DNA of 54,455 nucleotides, taken from Lactonifactor sp. BIOML-A5. Its GTDB lineage: Bacteria; Bacillota; Clostridia; Lachnospirales; Lachnospiraceae. Position 1 is the stretch's first letter; the number at the start of each line of letters is the position of its first letter. The stretch lies in assembly GCF_009677585.1 (NCBI RefSeq), contig NZ_WKYV01000029.1, positions 1 through 54,455 of the forward strand. Direction: 5' to 3'. This document shows positions 37,402-46,750 of the stretch, piece after piece. The translations under genes and the position numbers were made by a program. The notes beneath the pieces were generated by a model. That model had not been told where the DNA came from. It saw only the letters and a program-made list of their open reading frames with translations, and ran no database searches.

Positions 37402-38048
37402 TTTTAGATGTAAGCATTAATGGAATTTCATTATACGGTCTGGGATGGATAAGGGAAAACATTGATTTTCCAACACCGCAGTCCCAGACCAATACGATTG
37501 TGGTTCCGGGAAGAAATTCTCCGATTCGATATACAGAAAGTTTGGGAAGTGTATCCTATCAGCCTCGTAGCTTTACGATTACACTTTCCATGCAGGGAAA
37601 AAGAGAAGCCTTTAATCAGAAAGTCAGTGAAGTGGTGAACCGCTTTGCCGGAAGGCTCTGTGAAGTGATTTGTTCCGATAGTGCAGATGTGTATGCGGTA
37701 GGAACTTTAGAGGCTTCACCAACGTATGATCCGAAAAGTCATAAAGGGCAGCTGGTGTTATCCTGCACGGATGGAGACGCCTATCTGTATCATACGAAAG
37801 AAACGATCGTAGCAGTATCGGTAAGCGGAACTGTCACGCTTACCAATGACTATATGCCAGTAGTTCCTGTAATCACAACGACTGCGGAGACTGCCTTTTC
37901 ATGGAAGGTTGGAGAAGATACGTTTCAGAAATCCGTCAGTGCCGGGATATGGGAGTTTCCGGAGATGGAACTACAGGAAGGAAAAAATACACTTACGGTT
38001 ACAGGAACCGGAACAACCACATTTCGATACAGGGAGGGTAGGCTATGA
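37398..38048 (+). CDS. Distal tail protein (Dit)
   Basis: The start overlaps the tape-measure stop by four bases (ATGA). The 216-residue protein has GLGWIRENIDFPTPQSQTNT, VVPGRNSPIRYTESLGSVSY and YQPRSFTITLSMQGKREAFN, the usual distal-tail pattern. It forms the hub joining tube and baseplate. It overlaps the Tal gene by four bases. Confidence 0.85.
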   Translation: MILDVSINGISLYGLGWIRENIDFPTPQSQTNTIVVPGRNSPIRYTESLGSVSYQPRSFTITLSMQGKREAFNQKVSEVVNRFAGRLCEVICSDSADVYAVGTLEASPTYDPKSHKGQLVLSCTDGDAYLYHTKETIVAVSVSGTVTLTNDYMPVVPVITTTAETAFSWKVGEDTFQKSVSAGIWEFPEMELQEGKNTLTVTGTGTTTFRYREGRL

Positions 38049-39502
38049 GTTTATTTCGCATCTATGTGGATGGTGCGATTTTCTATCATCCACACTTATC
38101 CAAACTTGCAATTACGCAGGCACAGATAAATGAGGATGCGGAAAATATCGACAGTCTGACTCTGTCTGCACCGTTCAATCATCCATATTTGGATAGCATC
38201 AAACCGATGGCTTCAGTCATCGAATGCAAAAAAGGAAAAGTTACGGTGTTTGAAGGACGTGCGCTTGACGATGGCAGTGATTTCTACAACAGCCATACAT
38301 GGACTTGTGAATCAGCACTTGCCTATCTGAAAGATACCCTTCAACCGCCTTATGAATATAAAGGAACGCTCCGGGGACTTCTGGAATTGTTCGTAACAGA
38401 ACATAACAAATCTGTAGAAGAAAAGAAGCAGTTCACCATTGGAGAAGTGACGGTCACAGATGAAAATGATTATATCGCATACAGCAATTCGGAGTATTCC
38501 GTGACGTTGGATGCGATTAAAGAAAAGCTAATCAAAACCCACGGAGGTTATCTGCGGGTGCGATACACCGATGAAGGGAAAGTGCTGGATTATCTTTCTG
38601 ATTATACTGCTTATTCTTTACAGACTGTGGAGTATGGAAAGAACCTTCTGGATGTGAAAATCAACCGGGATCATACAGAACGTTACACAGCCCTTATCCC
38701 TTTGGGAGCAAAGATCACCGTTACCGATGAAGAGAGAAATGAAACAGAAACCGATGAGCGAGTCAGCATTGCCGGAGTCAACGGTGGTGTGAACTATGTG
38801 TATGATGAAGAAGCCGTGGAAGAGATCGGCTGGATTTGGACTACGGAAATTTGGGAGGATGTGACCGTACCGGGAAATCTTCTGACGAAATCCAAAGCCA
38901 GAATCGCAGAACTTGCCAAAGGCATCACCAGTATGGAACTTACCATTGTAGATGAGTCTGATACCGGAGCCGACATCGGGGATATCCGGGCAAGGCAGTA
39001 TGTGTACTGCAAGTCACCGCCACATGGGATTGATGGCAGGTATCTATGTGTTGAGAAGACGAAAGATTATCTGAACCCGTCCGGGAACACCATCACCATT
39101 GGTGCAAGCGGTGTCACGCTGAGTTCCATTTCTGCAAAACAGAATGACAATCTGACTTCTCTGGAACAGGATATCTTGGGACAGACCGTGAAGATTGAGA
39201 ACATCTCCGGGAAGGTGGATGACATCAATAATTCCAAGATGTACCGGACAGAACTTGTGGTGGATGGCGTGAACATTTTCCGTGATAAAGGACAGCAGAG
39301 TACCATGCGGTGTAAGGTCTATTCCTGGGATAAGGATATCACCGATACGTTGGATGTTTCCTGCTTCATCTGGCATAGAAAATCAAACAATGAGACTGCT
39401 GATGCTGATTGGGACAGCCAGCACATTGGAATGAAATCAGTCATCATTACTACGGAGGATGTGCATGACAACGCATCCTTTTATTGTGAAATAAATTTAT
39501 AA
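38045..39502 (+). CDS. Tail-associated (Tal-like) prophage endopeptidase tail protein
   Basis: The 485-residue protein begins MSLFRIYVDGAIFYHPHLSK and includes EDAENIDSLTLSAPFNHPYL, CESALAYLKDTLQPPYEYKG and LRVRYTDEGKVLDYLSDYTA, typical of gp27/Tal hub proteins of siphoviruses. The C-terminal part (TELVVDGVNIFRDKGQQSTM) is an Ig-like attachment segment. It forms the tail tip and may help wall penetration. Confidence 0.88.
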   Translation: MSLFRIYVDGAIFYHPHLSKLAITQAQINEDAENIDSLTLSAPFNHPYLDSIKPMASVIECKKGKVTVFEGRALDDGSDFYNSHTWTCESALAYLKDTLQPPYEYKGTLRGLLELFVTEHNKSVEEKKQFTIGEVTVTDENDYIAYSNSEYSVTLDAIKEKLIKTHGGYLRVRYTDEGKVLDYLSDYTAYSLQTVEYGKNLLDVKINRDHTERYTALIPLGAKITVTDEERNETETDERVSIAGVNGGVNYVYDEEAVEEIGWIWTTEIWEDVTVPGNLLTKSKARIAELAKGITSMELTIVDESDTGADIGDIRARQYVYCKSPPHGIDGRYLCVEKTKDYLNPSGNTITIGASGVTLSSISAKQNDNLTSLEQDILGQTVKIENISGKVDDINNSKMYRTELVVDGVNIFRDKGQQSTMRCKVYSWDKDITDTLDVSCFIWHRKSNNETADADWDSQHIGMKSVIITTEDVHDNASFYCEINL

Positions 39503-39580
39503 AATTTGAAAATTTTTGTACTTTTTCCTGTTTTCATTACGTTATATAATGAAAAATTTTTTAATACAGGAGGTACAAAA

Positions 39581-39754
39581 ATGGAGAAAATTGTTAGAGA
39601 TGAAGAATGGTTAAAAATGAAGGAAGAAATTCATAGACAGGCGTTGGAATGGAAACGCATGCATGAAGAAGAAAAGAAACGAGGATATTCTATCAATGTC
39701 GTAAATGATGGAATATATCAAATAGATAAAGAAGGTTTCTTCATTATAAAATAA
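39581..39754 (+). CDS. Small inserted gene between tail genes
   Basis: ATG 39581 behind CAGGAGG gives 57 residues: a charged amphipathic helix (KIVRDEEWLKMKEEIHRQAL, EWKRMHEEEKKRG) and a short beta end (INVVNDGIYQIDKEGFFIIK). No family is known to me. TATAAT at 39545-39550 suggests a private promoter (the -35, TTTTTC, is weak). Low G+C, own promoter and location inside the tail operon suggest a moron. Confidence 0.6.
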   Translation: MEKIVRDEEWLKMKEEIHRQALEWKRMHEEEKKRGYSINVVNDGIYQIDKEGFFIIK

Positions 39755-39771
39755 ATTAGGAGGGTATATAC

Positions 39772-41592
39772 ATGGCTACAGTTCTAACTTCCAGCCAGCA
39801 GACCTTCGTTGACATTACGGATCAGCGAAAGCTGTCGGCTTATATTACTTCCAATCTGCCAAAGACGCAGAGTGAGGATCCAAACGTGCTGCCACACACG
39901 TATGCTCCAAGCTGGGCAACCACAAATCTTGTGCTGACTCCGGTCATTTTCTTAGACCAGACCAACGTGGCGCTAAATGCATCTGGCCTTACGATTACAT
40001 GGAAACGAAAAGATGGAACTAGTGCAGAAGCATCTCTTGCATCCGGAGAGAGTGCATCGGGTGGTATTCTTACGGTAAGCAAAGATATGCTGGCATCATC
40101 TTCCTCTGGCATGATTACTTATATCTGCTATATTAGTTATTACGATTCGGAAACGAAGAACACCGTCAATATTTCTGCAGATATCACCTACACTTTGGTA
40201 AAAAATGCAGAAAATGCCAGACTGGCTTATGTGACTGCAGATACCTATGTGTTTAAGTATAATACCAGTTCTGCTCTGGTGGGTGCTACGCAGGCAATCC
40301 TTACTGCACAGGTACAGGGCGTGACCATCAGCAAGTGGCAGTATAAAAACAGTTCCGGTACATGGACGGATTATCCAACCACTACGGATAACAGTAATGT
40401 CACCAGTGGAACGTTGGTAGTAAAACCTGCCCATGATGTATTCGTAAATAATGTAGCGCAGATCAAGCTGGTAACGGACGATGCAGATGTCTATGATACC
40501 ATTACCATTACAAAAATGTATGATGGTGCGAAAGGGGAGCAAGGGGCTTCGGGTAGTGTCGGAACAGGCGGACTTTCCATTATTCTTGGAAATGAAGCTC
40601 AGACCATTGCCTGTACCGCTGCCGGAGCAGTAGCTGAAGAACTTACCATCACCATTCCATTTGCAGGGTATGTGGGAATTACACAGACTGCTTGCACTTG
40701 TGCGGTAGGGATACTTCCAACTGGAATGACGGTGAAAACCAACACTGCTGCGACAGCTACAGCAACAGGTTCTTTAGTTCTGACCGTTGCCTCCGGCGCG
40801 ACACTTGGCGGTGCAGATGTACTAAATGGAACGATTGATCTTACCTTTACCATTTCCGGTAAGTCTGTCGTGAAAAAGTTTGGATGGACAAAATCAAATA
40901 AGGGTAGCAATGGAAGCAACGGAACGAATGCCGTTGTTTTTTCTGTTTATGCACCGAATGGAACTATCGTAGTTAACCAATCTGGTTCCTTGATCCTTGC
41001 AACTTCTGCCTACAGCGGAACGACAGCCATCACGAGTGCCACTTATCAGTGGGCGAAATATGTGAATGGTACATGGACGAACATTAGTGGAGCAACATCA
41101 ACCACACTTACGGTTTACGGTTCTGATATTGTAAATATTCAGTCTTACCGATGCACCATGACTTATAACAGTAAATCCTACGTGGATGTGATTACCGTAG
41201 AAGATAAATCAGACCCGTATGTGTCGGAGATGCTTTCGATTGGCGGTTTTACGGTAAAGAACAATCAGGGGGGAGTTGTTCCTTACGTGATTGTGCGGAC
41301 GAATCAGAAAGAAGTTGATCCACTTCTTGGTCCAATCAGTGAAACAGCACCTACATCCCCAAGTAATGGGGACTACTGGTACAAGATAGACCATGAAAAT
41401 CAAACAGTAACATTGATGGACTACAGCGGGACTTGGCAGGAGTCTATGGAAACGCAGAGTCTTACTTATTCATGGTATATGCAGGACAAGGATGGAAATA
41501 CCGTAGAATTTGATAAGACCGGAAAAGTAATTTATTTATCTGCAGCAGATATCGACAGCCTTGTAACTTTGCAGTGTGATGTTTCAAATTAA
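39772..41592 (+). CDS. Baseplate/receptor-binding protein with Ig-like domains
   Basis: The 606-residue protein has an N-terminal part MATVLTSSQQTFVDITDQRK, a beta-sandwich region (YICYISYYDSETKNTVNISA), a short collagen-like GAKGEQGASGS, bacterial Ig-like repeats (FSVYAPNGTIVVNQSGSLIL, YQWAKYVNGTWTNISGATST, SYRCTMTYNSKSYVDVITVE) and a C-terminal GDYWYKIDHENQTVTLMDY segment. It is secreted onto the virion tip and probably binds the cell surface. I infer the receptor role from position. Confidence 0.8.
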   Translation: MATVLTSSQQTFVDITDQRKLSAYITSNLPKTQSEDPNVLPHTYAPSWATTNLVLTPVIFLDQTNVALNASGLTITWKRKDGTSAEASLASGESASGGILTVSKDMLASSSSGMITYICYISYYDSETKNTVNISADITYTLVKNAENARLAYVTADTYVFKYNTSSALVGATQAILTAQVQGVTISKWQYKNSSGTWTDYPTTTDNSNVTSGTLVVKPAHDVFVNNVAQIKLVTDDADVYDTITITKMYDGAKGEQGASGSVGTGGLSIILGNEAQTIACTAAGAVAEELTITIPFAGYVGITQTACTCAVGILPTGMTVKTNTAATATATGSLVLTVASGATLGGADVLNGTIDLTFTISGKSVVKKFGWTKSNKGSNGSNGTNAVVFSVYAPNGTIVVNQSGSLILATSAYSGTTAITSATYQWAKYVNGTWTNISGATSTTLTVYGSDIVNIQSYRCTMTYNSKSYVDVITVEDKSDPYVSEMLSIGGFTVKNNQGGVVPYVIVRTNQKEVDPLLGPISETAPTSPSNGDYWYKIDHENQTVTLMDYSGTWQESMETQSLTYSWYMQDKDGNTVEFDKTGKVIYLSAADIDSLVTLQCDVSN

Positions 41593-41607
41593 CGGGAGGT
41601 GGTAGAA

Positions 41608-42165
41608 ATGGCAATTATCACCTCTTGTCAAGCGAGCTTCCAGAGCTTTGAGGATTATGAGCAGGCAGTCGAAGATTTAGAAGCTCTGAAGGTGAATGTG
41701 AAAGAGTGTTATTCCGAAATCACAAAAACTTCGGAGCAGATCACATCTTCTGTGCGAGAAGAGTATGTATCTAAATCGGAGATGGAACTGATTCAGCAAG
41801 ATTTCCAGACGAGTATCACGCAGAACAGTTCCGAAATCCGTATGGATTTTACTGCGATTACAAATGAAATCAAAGAAAATGTATCTGAAAATCAGACGCT
41901 TTTAGAGGAGTATATCCGTTTCAAAGGTGCACTTATTGAACTTGGAAAAGTAGGAAATGCCTTCACGGCAGAGCTTTCCAATGAGGAACTGGCTTTTAAG
42001 GAAAACGGACAGAGGATTGCGTATATTTCCAATCAGATATTGGTAATCACCAATGCTGAAATCAGAAATAAGCTGTCTCTCGGCAATGAAAGCAGAGGGT
42101 GGTTTGACTTTCTGCCAAGAACGTCGGGAAACTTGTCTATTAAATGGCGTGACCCTACAGCATAA
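41608..42165 (+). CDS. Baseplate coiled-coil protein
   Basis: ATG 41608 behind GGGAGGTGG gives 185 residues. It is a long coiled coil (YEQAVEDLEALKVNVKECYS; QQDFQTSITQNSSEIRMDFT) followed by a beta part with FKENGQRIAYISNQILVITN and GWFDFLPRTSGNLSIKWRD. Such proteins link receptor-binding proteins to the baseplate in siphoviruses. Confidence 0.75.
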   Translation: MAIITSCQASFQSFEDYEQAVEDLEALKVNVKECYSEITKTSEQITSSVREEYVSKSEMELIQQDFQTSITQNSSEIRMDFTAITNEIKENVSENQTLLEEYIRFKGALIELGKVGNAFTAELSNEELAFKENGQRIAYISNQILVITNAEIRNKLSLGNESRGWFDFLPRTSGNLSIKWRDPTA

Positions 42166-42182
42166 GGAGGAGGTGAGAGTGC

Positions 42183-44102
42183 ATGGCATCAAGTGGTAGT
42201 TTTTCTGGTTCCATCAGAGATGGACACTATGTCCTTCGTGTTGACTGGTCACAGTCACAGAATGTGTCTGCCAATACTAGTACCATCACGGCAAAGATGT
42301 ATCTGGTGAATGACTGGAGTTTGAGCATCAGCAGTCGTTCCACGAACTATACAATGATTGCCGGAACGAAACAGACGTATACTTCACCGTCTATCAGCAG
42401 TACCGGGACACATTTATTGGGATCACTCACTCAGACTGTTACGCATGATAGTGATGGTAGTAAGAGCATTGCGATCAGTTCCGTTTTTTATATACAGGCA
42501 ACATTAGGTGGAACGTATTACGATTCCATTTCTGCAAGTGCTACAGTAACCTTGGATACTATTCCAAGAGCATCGAGTGTATCTGCAACTAGCGTAAATA
42601 TGGGTTCTGCCAGCACGATTACAATTACCAGAGCATCTTCCTCCTTTACGCATACACTCACCTATGTCTTTGGTAGTGCGACAGGAACGATTGCTACAAA
42701 GACAACGTCCACGTCAGTATCTTGGACACCATCACTTGATTTGGCAAACCAGATACCGAATGCTCTGACAGGAACCTGCACGATCACCTGTGCAACCTAT
42801 AACGGCAGTACCAAAATCGGAAGTAAGACTTGTACGCTTACTCTTACTGTTCCGTCCTCAGTGAAACCGACCATTACCAGTCTGACAGCAACGAGAGTGG
42901 ACGGAGATGTTCCAAGTTCGTGGGGCATTTATGTACAAACAAAATCGAAGGTGACGCTCACCATCAATGGGGCAGCCGGAAGTTATGGTTCAACCATTTC
43001 TTCCTATTCGATTTCTGGTGGGGGATTTACAAGTACCTCTTCCAGCTTTACAACCGGATTTTTAAATTCATCCGGTACGATAACCTTTACAGCAACCGTG
43101 ACTGATTCACGAGGAAGGGTTTCTTCTGCTGCGACTGTTTCGATTACGGTACAGGCTTATTCACCGCCAAGTTTTACAAGTTACTTGAGCCAACGATGTA
43201 CAAGTGGTGGTACGGTGGATGATGAGGGAACCTATGTAAGAGGTTTAGTTTCTTTTTCTTATTCGACCTGCAGCAGTAAAAATACAGTAACAGGTTCGAT
43301 TCAATATAAACAATCATCAGCGACATCCTGGACTTCTGCAGGGGTCGCTTTTTCTTCGGGAACGGCGGTAGTATTTGGCGGTGGAGCGATTTCTACGGAA
43401 ACTTCCTACGATATCAAGTATACGTTGGCCGATGCATTCACCTTGGTGTCCATACAGGATATTGTTTCAACCGCAGCAGTAGTCATGGACTTTAAGGCTG
43501 GCGGTAAAGGGGTAGCGGTCGGGAAGGTAGCAGAAACCGATAACTTGTTTGAAGTTTCCGAAGATTGGGATGTAAAAGTGTATGGAAAACTTTTGAAAGA
43601 TTATATTCAGAGTCTGGCTGCTACGGTGTATCCAGTTGGAAGCATTTATATGAGTGTTAATTCCACCAACCCTTCTACTTATTTTGGTGGAACATGGGTG
43701 GCATGGGGAAGCGGACGAGTTCCGGTCGGTATCAATACTTCCGACACCAATTTCTCTACAGTGGAAAAGACAGGCGGTGCATCTACAGTAACACTAACCA
43801 CATCGCAGATACCTGCTCATACCCATACATTTACGGGTAGTTCTGCAACCACAAATAGTACAGGAGCACATACCCATAACTTGAACTTACAGAAAACGAC
43901 ATGGTCTGGTTCCAGTAGCAGCAGGGTTGTGGTGGATGCTTCTTCTGGCTACACCGCACTATCAAATAAAGCAACAACCAGTGCAGGCGCACATTCACAC
44001 ACGGTCACCGCCAAAGGTTCAAATGCAAATACTGGAGGTGGTGGATCACACACAAATTTACAGCCGTACATCGTCTGCTATATGTGGAAACGCACGGCTT
44101 AA
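42183..44102 (+). CDS. DUF859-type tail structural protein with collar-like fibre end
   Basis: The 639-residue protein begins MASSGSFSGSIRDGHYVLRV and is rich in Ser and Thr, with repeated fibronectin/Ig-like strands typical of DUF859 phage tail proteins. The C-terminal 150 residues read VYPVGSIYMSVNSTNPSTYF, GGTWVAWGSGRVPVGINTSD and HTHTFTGSSATTNSTGAHTH, a tail-collar-like fibre domain with metal-binding His pairs. It is probably the major side-fibre or host-binding protein. Confidence 0.85.
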   Translation: MASSGSFSGSIRDGHYVLRVDWSQSQNVSANTSTITAKMYLVNDWSLSISSRSTNYTMIAGTKQTYTSPSISSTGTHLLGSLTQTVTHDSDGSKSIAISSVFYIQATLGGTYYDSISASATVTLDTIPRASSVSATSVNMGSASTITITRASSSFTHTLTYVFGSATGTIATKTTSTSVSWTPSLDLANQIPNALTGTCTITCATYNGSTKIGSKTCTLTLTVPSSVKPTITSLTATRVDGDVPSSWGIYVQTKSKVTLTINGAAGSYGSTISSYSISGGGFTSTSSSFTTGFLNSSGTITFTATVTDSRGRVSSAATVSITVQAYSPPSFTSYLSQRCTSGGTVDDEGTYVRGLVSFSYSTCSSKNTVTGSIQYKQSSATSWTSAGVAFSSGTAVVFGGGAISTETSYDIKYTLADAFTLVSIQDIVSTAAVVMDFKAGGKGVAVGKVAETDNLFEVSEDWDVKVYGKLLKDYIQSLAATVYPVGSIYMSVNSTNPSTYFGGTWVAWGSGRVPVGINTSDTNFSTVEKTGGASTVTLTTSQIPAHTHTFTGSSATTNSTGAHTHNLNLQKTTWSGSSSSRVVVDASSGYTALSNKATTSAGAHSHTVTAKGSNANTGGGGSHTNLQPYIVCYMWKRTA

Positions 44103-44134
44103 ATTATATCAAAATGAAAGAGAGGACATTTAAC

Positions 44135-44545
44135 ATGAAGGTTTTTACAGAGATTATTCATTACGCATGGGCAGCAATGGGAGGATTTGTTGGTTGGTTT
44201 TTAGGGGGATTTGACGGGTTTCTCTATGCACTGATGGTATTTGTCATTGTGGATTATCTGACAGGTGTCATGGTAGCAGTTCTAGAAAAGAAATTGTCCA
44301 GTGAGGTTGGCTTCCGGGGCATTTTCAAAAAGATTTTAATCTTTTGTCTGGTAGCAATCGGTCACATCATTGATACGCATATTATCCAGAATGGCAGTGT
44401 CCTCCGTACCGCAGTCATCTTTTTCTACTTATCGAATGAGGGGATTTCTATCTTAGAGAATGTAGCAATGATTGGACTTCCGGTACCGGAACAGTTGAAA
44501 TCCGTATTGCAGCAGTTAAAGGATGAAAAGGACAGCAAAAAATAG
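44135..44545 (+). CDS. Phage holin (TcdE/phage_holin_4 type)
   Basis: ATG 44135 gives 136 residues with three membrane segments: HYAWAAMGGFVGWFLGGFDG, FLYALMVFVIVDYLTGVMVA and ILIFCLVAIGHIIDTHI, followed by LRTAVIFFYLSNEGISILEN. This is the toxin-secretion/phage-lysis holin pattern with the typical VDYLTG turn. It makes pores which release the endolysin encoded next. Confidence 0.92.
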   Translation: MKVFTEIIHYAWAAMGGFVGWFLGGFDGFLYALMVFVIVDYLTGVMVAVLEKKLSSEVGFRGIFKKILIFCLVAIGHIIDTHIIQNGSVLRTAVIFFYLSNEGISILENVAMIGLPVPEQLKSVLQQLKDEKDSKK

Positions 44546-44573
44546 CAGGCACCGAGAGGTGTCTGTTTCTTTT
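44546..44573 (+). terminator. Hairpin with T-rich tail between holin and endolysin
   Basis: CAGGCACC (44546-44553) pairs with GGTGTCTG (44558-44565) around GAGA, followed by TTTCTTTT. It may lower transcription into the endolysin gene. Confidence 0.65.
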
Positions 44574-44593
44574 AGCGGAAAGGAAGGTAGCAA

Positions 44594-46162
44594 ATGAAAT
44601 TAGTTGAATCAATTTTGACAAAGAATCCGTGCTATAAAGCCGGGAAGAAGATTACAGTAAAAGGACTGATGCTTCATTCTGTGGGGTGTCCACAGCCAAA
44701 GGCATCGGTCTTTCTTAATTCATGGAACAGTGCTAGTTATGATAACGCTTGTGTTCATGCGTTTATTGATGGCAATGATGGAACAGTCTATCAGACGCTT
44801 CCTTGGAATTATCGTGGCTGGCATTGTGCTTCTGGAAGTAAGGGTAGCGGAAATAATACCCACATCGGGGTTGAAATGTGTGAGCCAGCTTGCATCAAAT
44901 ATACGGGCGGTTCCTCTTTTACCTGCTCCGATAAGGCTACAGCCAAAGCAGTTGTAAAAAGAACCTATCAGTCAGCGGTTGAGTTGTTTGCGATGCTTTG
45001 TAAAAAGCATAATCTGAACCCGACTGCGGATGGCGTAATTTTAAGCCATAGGGAAGGATACAAAAGAGGGATTGCTTCTAACCACGGAGACCCGGAACAT
45101 CTCTGGAATGGTCTGGGTCTTTCTTACACAATGGATGGTTTCCGCAAAGATGTGAAAGCTGCGATGGAAGGAACATCATCTTCTGATACCGGGAAAACAG
45201 CTATCATGGGAATTGCCGTAGCAACCGCAAAGCAGATGCAGGAATATATCAAAAAGGTCAATGCAAACGTAGAACAGTCTGTGATTGATATGATTCCATT
45301 CTATCTTTCAGAAGGAAATGAAGAAGGGGTACGTGGTGACATCGCTTTTGCACAGTCCTGTCTGGAAACCGGAAACTTTGGTTTCTCGCAGTCTGCGGTG
45401 ACTTTGGATCAGAACAACTTTGCCGGAATGGGCGTCACCCAGAATGGCATGAAGGGATTGTCTTTTGATACACCACAGCTTGGTATCCGTTGTCAGATTC
45501 AGCATCTGAAAGCCTATGCTTCTACAGATGCTCTGAAGAATGAGAATATCGATTCACGTTTTAAATATGTAACAAGAGGTTCTGCACCGTATGTGGAGTG
45601 GCTTGGCATACAGGAAAATCCAAAAGGCATCGGTTGGGCAGCCGGAGCAGGGTACGGTGAAAAAATCCTTACTATATTGAATAAGATTATAGGAACATCT
45701 ATCTCTGCAGATACCACTCAGGCCGTTAAGGATATGAGCGGATATGTGGAAGTCATTTACAAAGGCTCCGATGGTTTGAATGTGAGAAAGACTCCAGTGA
45801 TGGGGGATAATGTGTCACAGGTAGTATACGGCGGTGTTTATACGGTCACAGGCATTAGTGCTGATGGTGAGTGGTATCGCCTTAAATCCGGTGGCTATAT
45901 CACAACGAATAAGAAATATGTTTCTTATAGGAAGCAACTCGAATCCAATAAGGACTTCAAACCATACAAAGTGCGTGTCGCAATTGATGACTTGAACATC
46001 CGCAAAGGCCCGGGTACGAATTATGCCAAGACCGGAAAGTACACTGGAAAGGGTACGTTCACGATTGTGGAAGAAAAAATCGGACAGGGTTCTACCAAAG
46101 GATGGGGAAAACTGAAAAGCAAAGCAGGATGGATTGCTCTTGATTATGTAACAAGATGTTAA
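44594..46162 (+). CDS. Endolysin: amidase, glucosaminidase-like and two SH3 domains
   Basis: The 522-residue protein has an N-terminal N-acetylmuramoyl-L-alanine amidase (GLMLHSVGCPQPKASVFLNS, His 28; GWHCASGSKGSGNNTHIGVE; GVILSHREGYKRGIASNHGD), a middle glucosaminidase-like domain (SVIDMIPFYLSEGNEEGVRG, AQSCLETGNFGFS, FAGMGVTQNGMKG) and two bacterial SH3 domains (KGSDGLNVRKTPVMGDNV; VAIDDLNIRKGPGTNYAKTG). It cleaves host wall peptidoglycan at two bonds and binds the wall through the SH3 parts. No signal peptide, as expected with a holin. Confidence 0.95.
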   Translation: MKLVESILTKNPCYKAGKKITVKGLMLHSVGCPQPKASVFLNSWNSASYDNACVHAFIDGNDGTVYQTLPWNYRGWHCASGSKGSGNNTHIGVEMCEPACIKYTGGSSFTCSDKATAKAVVKRTYQSAVELFAMLCKKHNLNPTADGVILSHREGYKRGIASNHGDPEHLWNGLGLSYTMDGFRKDVKAAMEGTSSSDTGKTAIMGIAVATAKQMQEYIKKVNANVEQSVIDMIPFYLSEGNEEGVRGDIAFAQSCLETGNFGFSQSAVTLDQNNFAGMGVTQNGMKGLSFDTPQLGIRCQIQHLKAYASTDALKNENIDSRFKYVTRGSAPYVEWLGIQENPKGIGWAAGAGYGEKILTILNKIIGTSISADTTQAVKDMSGYVEVIYKGSDGLNVRKTPVMGDNVSQVVYGGVYTVTGISADGEWYRLKSGGYITTNKKYVSYRKQLESNKDFKPYKVRVAIDDLNIRKGPGTNYAKTGKYTGKGTFTIVEEKIGQGSTKGWGKLKSKAGWIALDYVTRC

Positions 46163-46173
46163 TTAACAATGAA

Positions 46174-46213
46174 GCCAGATGGGAGTTTTAAACTCTTGTC
46201 TGGCTGATTTTTT
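46174..46213 (+). terminator. Rho-independent terminator at the end of the late operon
   Basis: GCCAGATGGGAGTTT (from 46174) pairs with AAACTCTTGTCTGGC (to 46204) with G-U and mismatch positions, followed by TGATTTTTTT. It ends late transcription after the endolysin. Confidence 0.8.
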
Positions 46214-46285
46214 TCCAGAGGACAAGTTTGGACAGGGTGAAAATAAGTAGGGTGGAAACAGCAGAGTTGCTTGACTTTATAGGGT

Positions 46286-46306
46286 TTTAGAGTGATTTAT
46301 ATACTA
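46286..46306 (+). promoter_or_regulatory. Promoter-like element shared with position 22065
   Basis: TTTAGAGTGATTTATATACTA matches 22065-22085 at 19 of 21 positions. TATACT within it is a fair -10; no consensus -35 is present, so an activator or alternative sigma may be needed. It precedes the recombinase operon. Confidence 0.45.
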
Positions 46307-46333
46307 TCCAAAACGAAAGGAGTACTTATTTAT

Positions 46334-46750
46334 ATGGTGATTGCAGGAACGATAAACAGAGTAGCTTTTTATTGCCGAGTGAATCATCGTGACAGAGATT
46401 ACGAAAAGTATCTGGCGGATGTAATGAAACGTTTGGAAGAAAAGTACGGGAATCAGAAATGGGATTTGCAGATATTTTTTGAAGAGGCATCAGGAGCCGA
46501 CCCAGACAGAAAAGAATTCATCCGACTGAAAGCAGAGATTACAGCAGGGAAAATTGATGTGGTGGTTACTATGAAGGCTTCCACGATTGCCCGTGACTGG
46601 GAACAGTTTATGGAGTTCATTCTGATTTGCAGTAAGAAAAATGTGGATGTGGTATGCCTTGACAAGGTAGAGGATGCACAAGCCATTTTTCGGAGGATTC
46701 AGGAGTTTCAGAAAAGGTTTTTTGAAGGAAGTGATGTAACGTGCGAATAA
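46334..46750 (+). CDS. Serine recombinase-like protein lacking the catalytic serine
   Basis: ATG 46334 behind AAAGGAG gives 138 residues, only a resolvase catalytic-domain-sized protein. The N-terminal motif is RVAFYCRVNHRDRDYEKYL; active enzymes have YxRVS, so Asn 17 replaces the nucleophilic Ser. KIDVVVTMKASTIARDWEQF keeps the shape of the second motif (S-R-xAR). No DNA-binding recombinase domain follows. It overlaps the next recombinase by 10 bases. A structural or directionality partner for the two large recombinases is a reasonable inference. Confidence 0.8.
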   Translation: MVIAGTINRVAFYCRVNHRDRDYEKYLADVMKRLEEKYGNQKWDLQIFFEEASGADPDRKEFIRLKAEITAGKIDVVVTMKASTIARDWEQFMEFILICSKKNVDVVCLDKVEDAQAIFRRIQEFQKRFFEGSDVTCE

